The notes beneath the pieces were generated by a model. It was not told the origin of the DNA. It did not search any database and saw only the letters and a program-made list of their open reading frames with translations. A program made the translations under genes and the position numbers. From Cardinalis cardinalis (taxonomy: Eukaryota > Chordata > Aves > Passeriformes > Cardinalidae), in the NCBI GenBank assembly GCA_014549065.1, contig JACDOX010000044.1, forward strand, positions 3,425,506-3,489,505: a DNA stretch of 64,000 nucleotides, read 5' to 3'. Positions 39,560 to 52,900 of the stretch are shown piece after piece. The number at the start of each line of letters is the position of its first letter. Positions within the stretch are counted from its first letter, which is position 1.

Positions 39560-39956
39560 GAAATATGCAAATTGATGGACAGACACATACAATGGAGAAT
39601 AAGAGAGAACATACCTTCCTATTCCAGCAGAGCTCCTAAATCATAATTTTCTTCTGTAACAGATGTTCACATGAAATGTTTTTTTTTTCTTTTTTGTGCA
39701 ACCACTGAGTCTGGTTTCAGAGCTGAGACTGAGCAGCTCAGAGATAACACTGAGGTGGTATTTCAAATCTTATTTCCAGATCTAGTTCATCATGAGTCCA
39801 AGGCAAGAAAAATCCAACAAGCACTGCGAAACAATGTGATTTGGGAAAATAATCTCATTGACCATTTAATTGTCACTTAACTACAGTCCCAAAGGATGAG
39901 ATGGAAAGGTTTTTTTCCTCAGGGGCATAGCCACTTTAATCCTTGGCTACAATCTA

Positions 39957-40502
39957 TCAGCTTTTCTTTTCAAGACCAGGATATTTGTTCTTTGACTCTG
40001 CAATAACATGTTCTTTCATCTGACTCCACACAAGCACATCCTTTCTTCTTGATTTCAGGTCAGGGAAGGTGGTAACTACACTCTGCACAATAGAAGTCAC
40101 TGAATTGCTATGTAAGCTGTTAGGAAAATTAATGTATTCAAGTCTCTGCAAACCTCCTTCCTTAATCCTCACTTCAGGGCTGGCAAATCTTCTTTTCCTT
40201 GGTGACTCTACCTCTCCCATGCAATATGTATCTTTAATTACATTTTGCTGTACATAATCCAAGCCATCCAGTGTCACATATGTGACAACACAGAAAATGG
40301 TTTCGAAGTTGGGATGGCAGTGAGGCTGAAGGAAGGCTGTCAGGAATACAAAGAAATAGAGTTTGTCGTTTCCTGCATTTTCAAAGATTCCAGGGTCATA
40401 GGTAAAAACAAAATAAAAAATCTCAAATATTTCAGGTTTCACTAATTTCCCATCGTTATATTGTCTTGATAAAGAAAAAAAGCAGGAAAAAGCCTCCTTC
40501 AA
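39957..40502 (-). CDS. Unrecognised 181-codon frame, possible exon
   Basis: A frame open for about 185 codons between in-frame stops, with TGA at 39957. The first listed residue is a TTG codon; the first true ATG is residue 95, so this would have to be an exon rather than a complete gene. A good - strand acceptor (a T-rich tract then ATCAAG) would start the exon at 40464, giving about 168 residues to the stop. The protein looks ordinary and globular. Residues 25-60 are aromatic and hydrophobic (EIFEIFYFVF, LYFFVFLTAF), followed by a Cys/His-containing HCHPNFETIFC, then a mixed charged half with PRKRR and a lysine-rich C-terminus. I recognise no family and see no signal peptide or clear membrane anchor. 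It could be the last exon of an unknown gene, a decayed gene copy, or a chance frame; at this composition a chance frame of this length is unusual but not excluded. No AATAAA signal is seen just downstream. Confidence 0.35.
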   Translation of the reverse strand: MKEAFSCFFSLSRQYNDGKLVKPEIFEIFYFVFTYDPGIFENAGNDKLYFFVFLTAFLQPHCHPNFETIFCVVTYVTLDGLDYVQQNVIKDTYCMGEVESPRKRRFASPEVRIKEGGLQRLEYINFPNSLHSNSVTSIVQSVVTTFPDLKSRRKDVLVWSQMKEHVIAESKNKYPGLEKKS

Positions 40503-43500
40503 GTTTAAAATTTCTTAATTTCTTTAAAATATATTCACTGTCTCTCTAGGTTTATATGAATCACTTTGATTCTCAGACAGAGAGCTTTCCCTGAAAAGGA
40601 AATGCCTTTTCCTATGTGTTTGTACAGCAAACTTCACAAGGTTCACAGCAGCTGTGAAATGGAAAAAGAATCAGTTAAAAACTATTGCTTTAACAGGAAA
40701 AACACACTCCATAGCCTTTCATGCAGTAGTCATCCCCAGGACTAGTTTGAATATATGAGAAAACAAAAGGCTTCTGAGGGCTGCAGTAGTAATCAAAGGA
40801 GCTGCCTGGGTTGGATAGGGAATCAAAAGCAAGGACATGCAGTACATGATGGAGCCCCGCCCACACAGGCCAAGGATGGTGTTTGAAAGTTGCTTTTACA
40901 GCTGCTGAAATGATGACAGACTGCTGTCCCAGGTGAGNTCACGTTTCTTGGGTACCATTGGGGAACAAGCAGACACTGAGTTTGCCTTGTCCTTCTGCTC
41001 ATGCAGTATCTTCCTCCAGCCGAGGCCACGGTGCTTGGATTTTTTGAGAGTGCATCTTGCTCTGCCTTGCCACAATTATGTAATTACTGTACAGATCATA
41101 AACATCATCCCTTTTGTAGGCATTGCAAGCTGGACAGACAGAAAAATCAAGATACTCCTAATAACTGCTCGTTTTCTAAACTGTTACCCAAAAAGACTTT
41201 AAAAGCAGAACCATGTTTCAAGTGTGTTAGCAGCGCCAGGCGTTTTTAGATCTCCCTTGGGTCTTATATGCCATTAAAACATTTGATTGGAGATGCCTTA
41301 AATATGGTCCTCCTGTTATACTGTCTGTTGCTTTATTTCTGCCCTTGTTAATTAAGCAAGAAATTTCCTTTTTTTCCCCCTGCCTTTAGTAAATTACACT
41401 GCTTGCTTTAATCTGCTCCATATGGTCATTAGTTGAGTTATATTTCATATGCAGGATAAGAAGATGGGATTTACTGTAGACATCCGACAATTCCAGATGT
41501 GGTTGCATGATCAGGGACTGAAAATGTCAATTCTCTGCCCTGCCTCCACTCCACTCCTGTGTCAGATATTGCTTCTTAGTAGTCAAGTAACACACCAGTG
41601 CCATCTGAGAGGGGGCACAGAAGAATACACACCCTAAGTGCAAAATTAATAAAAATTCCCGTTTTCTCTGATGAAAAATAAAAAAAAAAGCCTATAGGAT
41701 TATTCTCAGCTATGGGGAAACAAATATAGTGCAAATGAACAATAGGCATGGATAGAAGGATTACAGATTCCTCAGTTCCAAACAAATTATGTTCATTAAG
41801 CAAGTCTTTCTTCTCTCTTCATCTCTCCTTTTTTCTTGCAATTATTTTATTCAACAATAAATACTGTGCTTAGTCTGCTACACAGTAATGAGAAAGAACA
41901 TCTGTGTGTCTGTTTCCACAGCAGTCAAAGATAAAGGCAGATAATATTTTTTTATTTCCCTTTTTCTTTTTCAATCATTCATTTCTGATATGAATGGTGG
42001 GTTTTAGACATTTAGCCCAGTGGATGTCAAGAATTCTATTAAATATTATCTTGTCACATCTGTTCAGAAGCAATACATAACTCTTAAAATATCTAGGTTG
42101 TAATAACTTATTAGCCACCTATCTACACTGGCAAGATATTGTATCTTAGGTCAGATTAAGATCCATGCTGAGACAGAAAGTCAAGGAACAATGTAGGAGT
42201 AGTTAATAGGTCTGAGAGGAAACCTTGTATCTCCAAATAAATCTCCCTAAAAAAAAAAAAAAGGAGAATAAAATAGGAAACAAATTCATGGTGAGAGGAT
42301 TAAGCAAATAATGATCCCGTTATAACCAAGGAGAAGCCATGTCATAGTTTCATAGTACTCTCCAGAAAAATGAAAAAAGAAGGACACATTTCTTGTAAGG
42401 GACAACAGAGTGTGGGAGCTCTGGGTCAAAATCTNTCATGCGGACAGTTTCTCCTAAACTGTTTGGTATTCTATGGAGTGTATTTTCTCTACATTTTTCT
42501 CTACACAAATTTTCTCTATATGGTTGAGGTCTATTGACGAGATTACACAAAACAAAATTATTATCTGATTCTGATGGACAAAATGTGTTGAAGAGCAGAA
42601 CTAATTATAAAATTTAATTTGCTAGAAATGGGAGCTAGAATTATATTCCCCATGACAACTAACGTGCTAATGAGCTCTCTGCATGTTCCAGGTTATCCTG
42701 CAGATCNTGGTACTCTGTAAATGATGAATACAAGTATTACAGAAATATCAACTTCATGGTGTTTTCAAGTTTTGGGAGAGGGGCATTCTTTATTTTGTGC
42801 ATGTTTTGTTGCATCATCCTTGAACTGGTGGAGGCATTTATGCAGTTGCTGCAGTGAAGAAAAGTCCCAGTGAATTTGAGTGTCTTTGGTCTGTGTTTCC
42901 AGCCATCAGCATGGAAACATTTAGAAGAGACACAGCATGGTTGGGAGATTTTTTCCATGTTTCCTATGTCTCCTTCCAGGTATACAGATTTACAGAGAAA
43001 AACTGTGTGACTCCATTTTCTCTACAATCCACATGCCCACAGATCAGGTAAATCTACGTTTGCCAGTACTTTCCTGGAAATGGGCTTCTGGAATTAAATG
43101 CCAGCTACAAATCCATGTAGCATCCTTGCCTCAGTTAAGGCATCCAATCTTTGTATATTTATCATTAACCCCAAGCTCCCAATTATGTTTTTATCTCATC
43201 TGTCAAAGCCTTTGCAATCTTCCCTCAGTTTAGGTTACAACCAACATGCAGGAAGGTGGATACTTGTGCCTGTCTGGATCTGTATGGAGGGATGGCATGG
43301 CCTTGAGCCAAGGACAGCAAGCTGTGGCTTCTTATTTAGTTGTACAGCACATTTTGGATTTTCAGGGTCTTGTCATAGAAAGGTACTAATTAACAGAGAA
43401 AAATGCAGCAGAATGCAGAGTAAGTTCTTTGAAATGGGTACATTCAAGAGTTAAAGGAACCAGAATTTACCTATTTGGATTTTAGCCAGTAATTTGACTG

Positions 43501-46500
43501 AGAGTAACTCTCTGAATAAAGACAACACAAAGAAATTTTTGCCAGTAATATATACTTAAGTAGCAAAAGCTGATCCAGGGCACAAATCCATCTGATAGAG
43601 CTGTATGATTGCAGGGTTTTTTTGTTAGTTTGCTCTTTTATGATCAGTTCTTCTCCAGCGACTAATTTTAGAGATTGAGAGGTTTTAACATGACGAGAAC
43701 TCCTGGGAAATAAGCAATCAAATTGCTCAAGCCATTTCTTTTGGGAATGCTTTTGTGTATTTCTTCTAATCCTAGTGTTTTGGTCACGTAAATAGAGATT
43801 ACATGAGAGAATACAAAAGATTGTAAGCTACAGAATCTCCTCCCTCTTGTGAGCACAGATGGCAGCACCTTGGCTGGAAATCTTTCAGATGCAGGAGATC
43901 AGGGGAGGGTAAAGGAGATTTCTTTTCAGTGATGTAGGCTGGGCTCCTTTTCCAGATTTCAGTCTGATCACTCAGGTTAACAGCAAAGAATTAGCAGCAC
44001 TGAAGGGACCAATCTGCAGGGAAGATTTGGCAGCTGCAATTCTGCACCATGTGTGTTATGCAGCCCCTGTCACTGGTAATCAGTTAAAACATATTGGAAG
44101 GCAAAACTTCAAACATGCCCTTACAAGAAAAGTGTGTGAAATTACAGAGTGCAGGAGCACAGAAACTTGTACCTGTTTGATGGTGTGGTGGCAGAGGTTC
44201 AAGAAAGAGCACAGTGGTGACTCCACTGAGCAGCAAAGCTCACAAAGCCTTCCTGTCATGTTGAAGCTAATGGCAGTTTTGCAATTTAACTTAAATGAGA
44301 AGCAGGTGTTTTGTAGAAGAAGCTTGTGCAGCAGCATGTAATATGCCACCAAACATGATGTGCAAAAAGTAGTGACAGGATACTGACGGGAATTTTTTCT
44401 TCTTTCCTCCTTCCAGCATAAATGCACCTCTTCTGAAATCTCATCTCTGCAGTGTTTGATTTACAGCATGAACTCATTTGCAGCAGAAATAATGATTTGA
44501 GTTCATATTTTGTCAGTAGTAGGAACAACTTAGTCCTGAAGTTAAAGTTCTCTGGACCTCTCCAAAGGGAGACAGGTGGAAGAGTGAGGGAGAACTGCAG
44601 AGGAATGTGTCCAGGGCACACCTCATCTTTTCTCCATACTTTCAGAGCCGCCAAAGAAAGGGAAAGAACCATCATACCACTGGTGGGTGTCTAAAAACAT
44701 ACATGTGCCATTGCTTCACAGAGAGCTGCAAGTCCTGAAATGGGAGGGAAAACTAGAGCAGAGCAGAAAATAACCAGCAGTGAACAAGNCAAGGTAAGGA
44801 GAAAGGCAATGAGCTATCCAACAAAGCTAAGGGTGATAATAAATGCCTGTTTAATGGAGCAGGCATAAAAGAAGAACCAGAGAAAACCAGGATCACTGAA
44901 AAATGAGGGGGATCAGCAAATTAACAAGAATTTTATAATGGTGGGGTTAATGACCTGTTCTCTTATATCAGTCACCCAGAAAAGGAAAATGGGTAAGAGG
45001 TATGAGAGACTATGCATTAATGAGGACCCAGATAATAGGGAAAAACAAATTGACAAGTAATAGAATAATATTGTGGAAACTTTAGGAAGACATTTCAGTT
45101 AAGTGATGGGAATAATAAAAGTGTTTTGAAATTTCCATAATGGTTCAAATTTGAGCTACAAAATTTTCAGTAAAGCTAAAACAATTGCTGCCATGACAAG
45201 GCTCAGTTCAAGGGCTGATGCAGATAACAGGGTCCATGAACACTCAGACACTGTTTCCTTGCCTGTACGGGGGTTGGATTCAGACCTGAGGAGGTCATGT
45301 GGGGTGCTCAGTCCTGCAATCTGGAGACTCTAGACTTCGTAAAAAAAAAAATACTTCAATGTGCAGTAAAATTTCAAGTACAGAAGTTGCTCTCTTATCT
45401 GCCGTGTGATTCTGAAGTTGCTCATAGTTAAGCACAAGCTTTGCTGAGCCTAGACAGTATCACTTCAGTTTTTAGGACTGACCCCCTCTGAATTTGGTGT
45501 TCCCACCTTCCCAAGCTCTGTAGTTGGAACTTGGTGGTACCCAACACGCAGGAGCTGCTGACTTCTGCAACATCCATTTCCCAAAAGGGAAGGAATGAAC
45601 TAGATCCATAAATATGTTGTTACAACAGAAGAATTAAAATGAGGGTTATTTGTTTTGAAGAGGATCTGTCCTCCCCAGTGTCCTCAGCAGAAGCCATTAG
45701 CTGCTGATCAAGGTAAAACACAGTAAAAGAAGTAGAAAGTGACTAGTAGCTGTTTCTTTTAGTAATACTCTGCAAAACAGCTGCAGTTCTTGACACACAT
45801 CATCAGTGAATTCCAAACCTGCAGTTTCTGTGGGCATAGGTTTATACTGTGAAAAAAAGAAAACATGTTGATGCTGGTTTCAGGGATTTTCACACAAAGG
45901 GATTTCTGCATTGAAATTAGAAATGCACAAATGAAAGTGGGAATGACAAGACCGCTTTGTAACTTGATACTTACATGTGGAATTGATAGATTTGTGATTG
46001 CTAATTAAAAAGGGGACAATTCCTTAGCTAGGAAGACATTTCTATTCAAGTTTATGTATTTCCACATTAAAAAAGGGTTTAAAAATTATTAAGATTTTTA
46101 TGTTCCAGTTAGCAATCACATTTCCTAGCATCTTAATATTTAAATTTAAAAGATTTTTATGCACTGCCTGGAAAATTATTTGTATAGATGCTTTTTCTTT
46201 TATAAACTTTATTAAAAATAAGGCAGCAAGACATTCTGCTGTTGGCAAGAGGCAAATCAAATCATCACCCTCACGGTCCTTCTAATCCAGTTATGTGTTT
46301 ACAGAGAAGAAAGTGTATGTAGGTACCATGTGTAGCCTTAGGATAAGGCTGCTAGAACTGGAGGGTGGTTTTGTTTTGGATTTTGGCTTTTCCTAAAGTG
46401 TGGATTTTCCTGTAACGCAGGAGGGTGCTTATGAAAACAGATTTCATCCTCCTAGAAGTCTCAACTTAGTTTCATCTTAGCTTTATGTGAAATATGAACT

Positions 46501-46987
46501 TTTTTGGATTGGACAAGTTGATAAAAAGTATATAGTTCTTTTTGTTTGAGCCTTTTAAAAAAATCTAATAATTTCACTCTGCATGTATTACAAATATTAC
46601 AAAGCACAAATTTGTTTCTTATCAGACTAAGAGAAGTGTACTCATTTAAATCTGTAATATTTCAAATGAATGACTGCTCTTCAAAAATCTGTTCATCTAA
46701 GGAGTTATTTGTTCCTTCCCAACATGCCTTTTATTTTCCAAGCAGTCTCCTGATAAAATGATTGTATTGTTTCTCTGTTGAAATACTAACTCATTTCAAC
46801 TGACCTGTCTTNTTTTTTTTCAGAAGTGCTGTCAAACACAATCTCAGAAATTGCTTTTCTTACTAGAGGTGGGGGAAAAAAGAGCTTTCACTGACATATG
46901 CTACCTGATCTGAAAACAAAGTGTCACTGGACGTGTTTAAAACAAAATTTAGAGAGGATTTATGTGTTAAACTATTCTCAGCAACGT
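40503..46987. other. Non-coding DNA
   Basis: No gene is recognised on either strand. It includes a 14-bp poly-A at 42249-42262 and several frames of about 100-130 codons (for example 43098-43454 and 44286-44675) that overlap antisense frames and show no family features. No exon partner for the 39957-40502 frame could be identified. Confidence 0.5.
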
Positions 46988-47435
46988 TGTGGTTTAACCT
47001 GAGATGGCAACTGAGCACCAGACAGCCACTTGCTCACTGTCCCACTGGTGGGATTGGGGAAAGAACTGTAAGAATAAAAGTGAAAAAACTCATGGGTTGA
47101 CATAAAGGCAATTAAAGATGTTAAGCAAAAGCTGTGTGCACAAGCAACGCAAATCAAGGCAGGTGTTCAGTCACCCCCTAGAAGGCAGGCCCCATCACAT
47201 CCAGTGGTAACTTGGGAAGACAAAATTCATCACTCCAAACATCCCCCCTTCCTCCTTCTTCCCCCAGCTTTATATACAGCAATGGCACCACATGAGATGG
47301 AATATCCCTCAGGTCAGATGTCCTGGCTATGTCCCCTCTCAGCTCCTTGTGCACCCCAACCCCTCACTGGTGGGTGAAAAAAGGCCTCAACACCATGCAA
47401 GTGCCACTCAACAATAACTAAGACATCCCTGAATA
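46988..47435 (-). mobile_element. Avian endogenous retrovirus LTR, truncated
   Basis: The block matches from memory a very common passerine LTR family, read here in antisense. It begins TGTGGTTTAACC and AGCACCAGACAGCC, then ACTCATGGGTTGACATAAAG, AGGTGTTCAGTCA, CATCACTCCAAAC, CTTCCTCCTTCTTCCCCC, and TCCTTGTGCACCCC with CTCACTGGTGGG. On the - strand it has a TATA-like GTATATAAAG (around 47270-47279) and a transcript-end signal region further left, so the sense direction is -. The match fades after GACATCCCTGAATATGG, so the outer U3 end is missing. No gag, pol or env sequence flanks it, so it is a solo or remnant LTR. I believe it belongs to the ERVL/ERV3-like TguLTR group, but the exact family name is uncertain. 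Confidence 0.85.
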
Positions 47436-49739
47436 TGGTACATTGAATACATCCACTAGAACTTTCATTTATGTTTTGCAAAGTCCCTACATCCAGACAT
47501 TGCTTCTGTCCTCATTCTAAAATATTTGAATCCTCCTTCTTTGCACATTCAGGATATTCAAACATCAAAATTTCTGCACGGAACACAAAATTTAAAGCAA
47601 TATTCCTAATACACATAAAAAATACTATGTGCTATATATCTAGTTTTCCATCTTCATCATGATAGTAATTCTTAAGAAGATCATTTCACAATCTTGGTTG
47701 GACATCTTACAATTTCAGAAGGATTCCTAAATGCAATGGAGTAGAGTATACAAAGCCATGACCTCTGAGGAGAGACACTAATAAGGCAGTGTGTGTAAAA
47801 TGTTCACTGGAGACTGTATTGATCATGAAAGATCATCTTAATCATGGATGAAAGCATGCCAATACTAGTTAAATACAAAGAATGATTGGGGTTGTGTGTG
47901 TGCTTATAGATATATGTATTGCATACATATATAAATCNAGATCTCTGGAAATTTTGCATTAGTATGGTAATAATTGCAGAGCAGTGGGACCAAGCATTTC
48001 CAAAAGCACCTACCATAAGAATTGCAGAATTGTGATATTATGCTGCTTCCATGTGGTTTTTGTGCCTCTAGGGAAAAAGCAGTGCTGAGATAATAACGCA
48101 ACAAAAATAAACTAAACCATCAGGAAAATGAAGATACAGGCCAAGATGAGGACATATGCTTGTGTTTACAAGTCTTGTGTAAGAGTGAGAAGGATGAATG
48201 TACAGTACAAGGCCTGCCCTGCTGCTGTCTTGCTACAAGTCTAAGCCAGATCTGGCAAAAGGATGAACATATTATTTGGCAAAGGCTTAAAATAACTCAA
48301 AATCTGGCTTGGCTTCAAGATGAGTTACAATGAAACACGGTGGTTTTGAAGTCCCCGGGGAAGAAACATTCTGGGAAGACAATCGTTTTACTTGNAAGAC
48401 CTTTTTTTGAAAACCAAAGGCATTTCATTCTGAAAATACAAAAAGATACAATAATAAAGAACTGAAAACTGAAAGAAGTCATTGCAGCTATAAGCAATGT
48501 CGAAATGTCACCAAGCTTTGCTCTTTTTAGTGTCAGTATTGGAGAGCAGGAGGGTAGCAGGGGCTTGAGAAGGGGGAGAGAGAGCCTCTGCTCTAGACAG
48601 GGAGCACATCAAGAGGAATAAAAGCATTGGAGGGCTTCTGACTATGCCACCAGATGGGTTCTGCTTTCTTGGAAGGGCAGGGTTGCAGTATCAGAGCTAT
48701 CAGCAGACAAGCTCTGTTTTGTCCTTTTCCCCCAGTGTCTCCCCCCTGCTGAGGGTTTAGCATGTGTGGCAGCCTGCTTTAACCCTCATTAACCACATCT
48801 TCAGCTCCTGCTTCCATCTCTCACTTACTATACTTGCTGTCACCAGAAATATATTCCCTTTGATTCCCTTCCTCACTTTCTTCCCTCCATAGCCCTCCAG
48901 AAGACATTAGGAAATTTGCATTTCCCTCTTAAGAGTGCGAGGCTGAGGAGCAGTGAGGATGACTCGTGNCATGCTCGATGGGGAGCAGCATCACAGACAG
49001 GCATTATTTGACATTTCTGCAGGCGTGCCCTACATAGCTCCTGTGGCAAAGCCCTGCTCCCCAGCCAGCCAGATTGCTCTTCTGATGACAGCCACTTCAG
49101 CTCACACTTTCAAAGCCATCTCTAGCAAAATGGGAAATATCCATGCTCCTACCCTCCACCCTTTTCCCACCCCCCAGCAGAGAAATTTGCAAGGAAATGG
49201 ATTTTTTTTCAACACAAGCGTTCAGACAAAAAACGCTGGGAATGTCAACACATCTCCATCACACATGTTATTGTATACTTTATGTCAAGAGTAGTTTCAG
49301 CCACACCTGCATTATTCTATATGAGATGCTTGTTAGGTGGAAAGCTATCTTGGGTCTCTTTTGTGTCCTTTGTTTTTTCAAGGGAAAACAGATGGGTTTG
49401 TTTCAACAATTAGTTTTAAAATGCTGCATGAGTGATTGTTTTATCTTCATCTATTATTTGCTTTAGAAGATTTTCCAGACTTCACTGGTTGTATCCAGAG
49501 GTCTCTTTGGTCTGCCAACATACAGCTAAAGCAACCAAAGCATTTAGTCACTCCAGAATTGCAGGTGTGCCTAAAATTAGGCATGTGCTTCATATTTTTT
49601 TGTGCCTAAGCTGTTGACAAGGCACAGAGCACCTCTAAAGATTAAAGCCACAAATTCATTGTTTAGTCTCTAAGAGCCGTTTCTTTTTAGATTGTTCAGT
49701 AAAATAGCAGACTTAGCCACTCTGTTTCTCTGGTGTTTC
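47436..49739. other. Non-coding DNA
   Basis: No gene or element is recognised. It contains the 10-bp palindrome TCCCCGGGGA near 48352-48361 and a GC-richer patch around 48.5-49.2 kb without a credible frame. Confidence 0.5.
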
Positions 49740-49960
49740 CTGACGAATTTTTAAAATAAAAAGATTACTGGAATAATGTCATTGTAGTTCTCAAACTCAC
49801 ATTAATATAATTGATTTCTTGTTAGCAGAAAGGAGCAGTGAGTCACAGCCAGTCTGACAATGGGGAAAACATTGTCTGCTTTATAACAAAGAGATTAAAT
49901 CTCAAGTGTGACTGTCTTGGCCATTAAAAAGGATTTGACTGTAGGTGCCACTCAGATTAA
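49740..49960. promoter_or_regulatory. Candidate conserved non-coding element
   Basis: Complex AT-rich sequence with homeodomain cores (CATTAATATAATTG), TGAGTCA (AP-1, within GTGAGTCACAGCC), an ACAATGG / AACATTGTC pair (SOX-type, inward facing) and TTTATAACAAAG. The close ACAATGG and ACATTGT pairing is typical of SOX dimer sites. No reading frame or repeat similarity is evident. Confidence 0.3.
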
Positions 49961-52900
49961 AAATACAACCTTATAAGAAAACTAAAGACAAAACCTGTGG
50001 TTAATACAACCTAGACTTACATGCAGCTATCCAGTGTTCTAAAAGTAAAAATCTAGTTCAAACACTGTAGATCAATGCACTTGAGTTCAGTGCAAGTGTA
50101 AAATGGACTTAAATCAACACACACAGATCCCTAAAGAACAAGAAGAGAACTTCTTTCTGACCACAAACAATTAGCAGCTGGCTGACATCCCACAGCAGGA
50201 AGACCAACATCCTTTTTTACATTTCATTCTAATGAGGGGGACTGTGGAAATGGCATTATTATTTCTGTAGGCCCCGGTCCAAGACAGCACTTAATCTTAT
50301 CAGCAGGAATTTTAACCCCACCATACGGCCAAGGCAAAGAGGTTAGCAGGATTAAAGAGCGATTAGTTGTTTGCAGCCGTGCTCCAAGAAGGTGTCAGTG
50401 TGTGCAAAGAGCACTTCACCACTCAGGTCCTGGAGACAACCAGCCCAAGCTTCTTTGTTGACTTCCCCCTGGGAAGGGTGAAGGAGTAGGGAAAGCATGT
50501 GATGAAAGGGGCAGCTTCCCGGGGACACTACAGGCTCTTGGGAGCAGCTGGAGTGGAAACAGTTTAAAGCAGCAATACATAGCAACTACACCAATGGCAC
50601 AATAATCACNTTCTTTTCCCCTCCCTTTGCTTGCCCTGCCAAGTCCAGCTTGGCCACACTGACAACTTTCAATGCCTTAAGATGTTGTAGCTCATGCTAC
50701 AGAGACTTTAAGTCTTTTCTCATTGTTTGGAAGGCTTGCAGCAATGCAAAGAAATCACCAAGAAAATAATTCAGGCCTTTACNCTCTGGATATGGAGAGG
50801 ATATATTGATATTAAAAAGAGATATGGTGGGAAACAAATGAGAAATGCAAGCAAAGTCACTCACTACATAAATTCTCAATTGATTTTTGAGATTCCAACC
50901 CCTCACCCCTTTTTTTTATTTTTGGAAAGCTTAATTTTTCCTTCTGTGNGTCACTATCTCCTGAAGCATAGCATCTACCTGTAGCCTCAGAAAGTCTCCC
51001 TGCTTTAATAGCTGTGCTTTCCAGGCTGTGTTACAGGTTTCTTTTCTCCCTTGAAACTGGAATCCTTCATATCCACTGTTGTTTAATTTGCTGCATGGCT
51101 ACCTTTGCTGAAACAATATTAAAAAGGATGTGTCATTAACTCCTTATGTTCTAAAATTTTTATCCTATATTCTCTGTTTCTGTGTGCATTTTGTAACAGT
51201 AATATTACACTTTTGCAGGACTTCTAAAGACCTTAATTTTGACCTTGGAAAATTCTTAGCCTTGTGTTTTGAAGCTTTTTAAAAAATTTTTATGCAAGAA
51301 TAAAGAATAGTGCAAATAGAGGGAAAGTCTTAAACAAATCATGTGTCTTGTTACTTAAGCCTTTGCTACAGCTTGGCTGTACTTCTTGGAGGCTTTCATC
51401 TGCTTTGTGAACATTCATGATTATTTTAGAACAGTGCTTTATTGCAACTTCCCAACTAAGCAGCTTTTCTGGGCTGTGTGAAGGCTTTGAGGCCACCTAG
51501 AAAAGTTTAGCCAGGTTGCTACAAAATGCCTTCAGTGGTGATCCAACTTAATTTGTCCCATTATCTTGAAATAGGCCAAGTTCCTTTAGTCCATCAGGAC
51601 ATGTTGCCTCTGGGAAGAGTGGTGACAGGGAGTGGCAGAACACACTTCAGTTTATCTATACCATCACAAAAAGACAAGCTAAATTACCATCATGAAACCA
51701 TCAATATTGCCATTCACCAATCCGCCCTGAAATAGATTCCTACTGCCATTTTAGTTCCTTTCCTCATCAGGGAATCTCTTCCATATGTTGTCATATGTAA
51801 GCGTGGCACACAGTATTTGAAAGAGTTTGTATTGGGTTTTATTTCTCTCAGGGAAATAATAATAGTAAATAACCTGTACAGTTATGTCTAGGTCAAAGCA
51901 GTATCTCCTAATATAATTACAAGCCCATAAAAGCCTGAGGCACACATGCAGGTCCATAACACAGCATTCATCACCACAATAACTAATTTAGAGCTTCTTG
52001 TTGGTTCTGCCTTCCCTCCCCTTACAATCCATAGAAACATCTGTCTTTTCATTTTCCCTATTAGACGCCTATGAAATCTATAGACCTGCTCTGGGCCGGT
52101 GCCTTCTGCGTTACTGGGACACAAGCAGAAGGTCACATTTGTGGGATCCTAAGTACTCAGTGTGTATTACTTATGGCTGATGTGACCTTAAGGCACGCCA
52201 GGTTTTAAGCTACACGTACTGAAATATTACTTCTCACAGAACCAATATTACTTAGACCTCAAAGAAGTGGTGAATCAGGCAGGTTAAACCTCCTCACTGA
52301 TAAGAAAAAGCAAATCAGCCAAGTNTGGTAGATGAAGTGTTCACCCTTCCCCCTACCGACTCCCCAGAGATACAATTCATAATCCTCAACTCTAAAATAC
52401 AACATGTTATCTTATCTCTTTGCCCAAGACTTGAATGTCACATGCTGTTCTGTGCTCTGCAGAGGCTAAATTGCCATTTTTAAGTCATCACCTTGAGAAC
52501 AGCTGAAGGTGCACAGAAGCCTTGGCACACCTTCCCATATCCTTGTGGCATTTAACAAGAAATGTTCTTGACATAGAAAGAGTTGGAGTCACGTGCTGTG
52601 ATTGCTTAAAAGACATAATAAGGTGTGCCAGTCATTTGGCATTTCTCAGAACAGCTCAGACCTGCCCAAAGCTATTATTTATTGCTTTCACACCCTATAA
52701 TCCTCCACCCTTTGCAGAGAGATTATAATTGTTTTAAAAAAAGACCTTGTTCAAAACTCCTGTGTTAGAAGCAAGTTCAGCTAAGGTAAAAATTTAATTT
52801 AGTCTTCTGAAAGCAGAGTTTGGACTGGAATCAAAATCACAACATTAAAAACTGTCACCTACCAACCTCACTAATCAAGACACACTTTACCTGCTCTGTT

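Noticed and set aside
41576..41803. 75-codon - strand frame upstream of the 40.5 kb frame, considered as a partner exon
   Set aside because: No matching donor at its end and no recognised sequence. I could not join it to the 40464 acceptor with any evidence.
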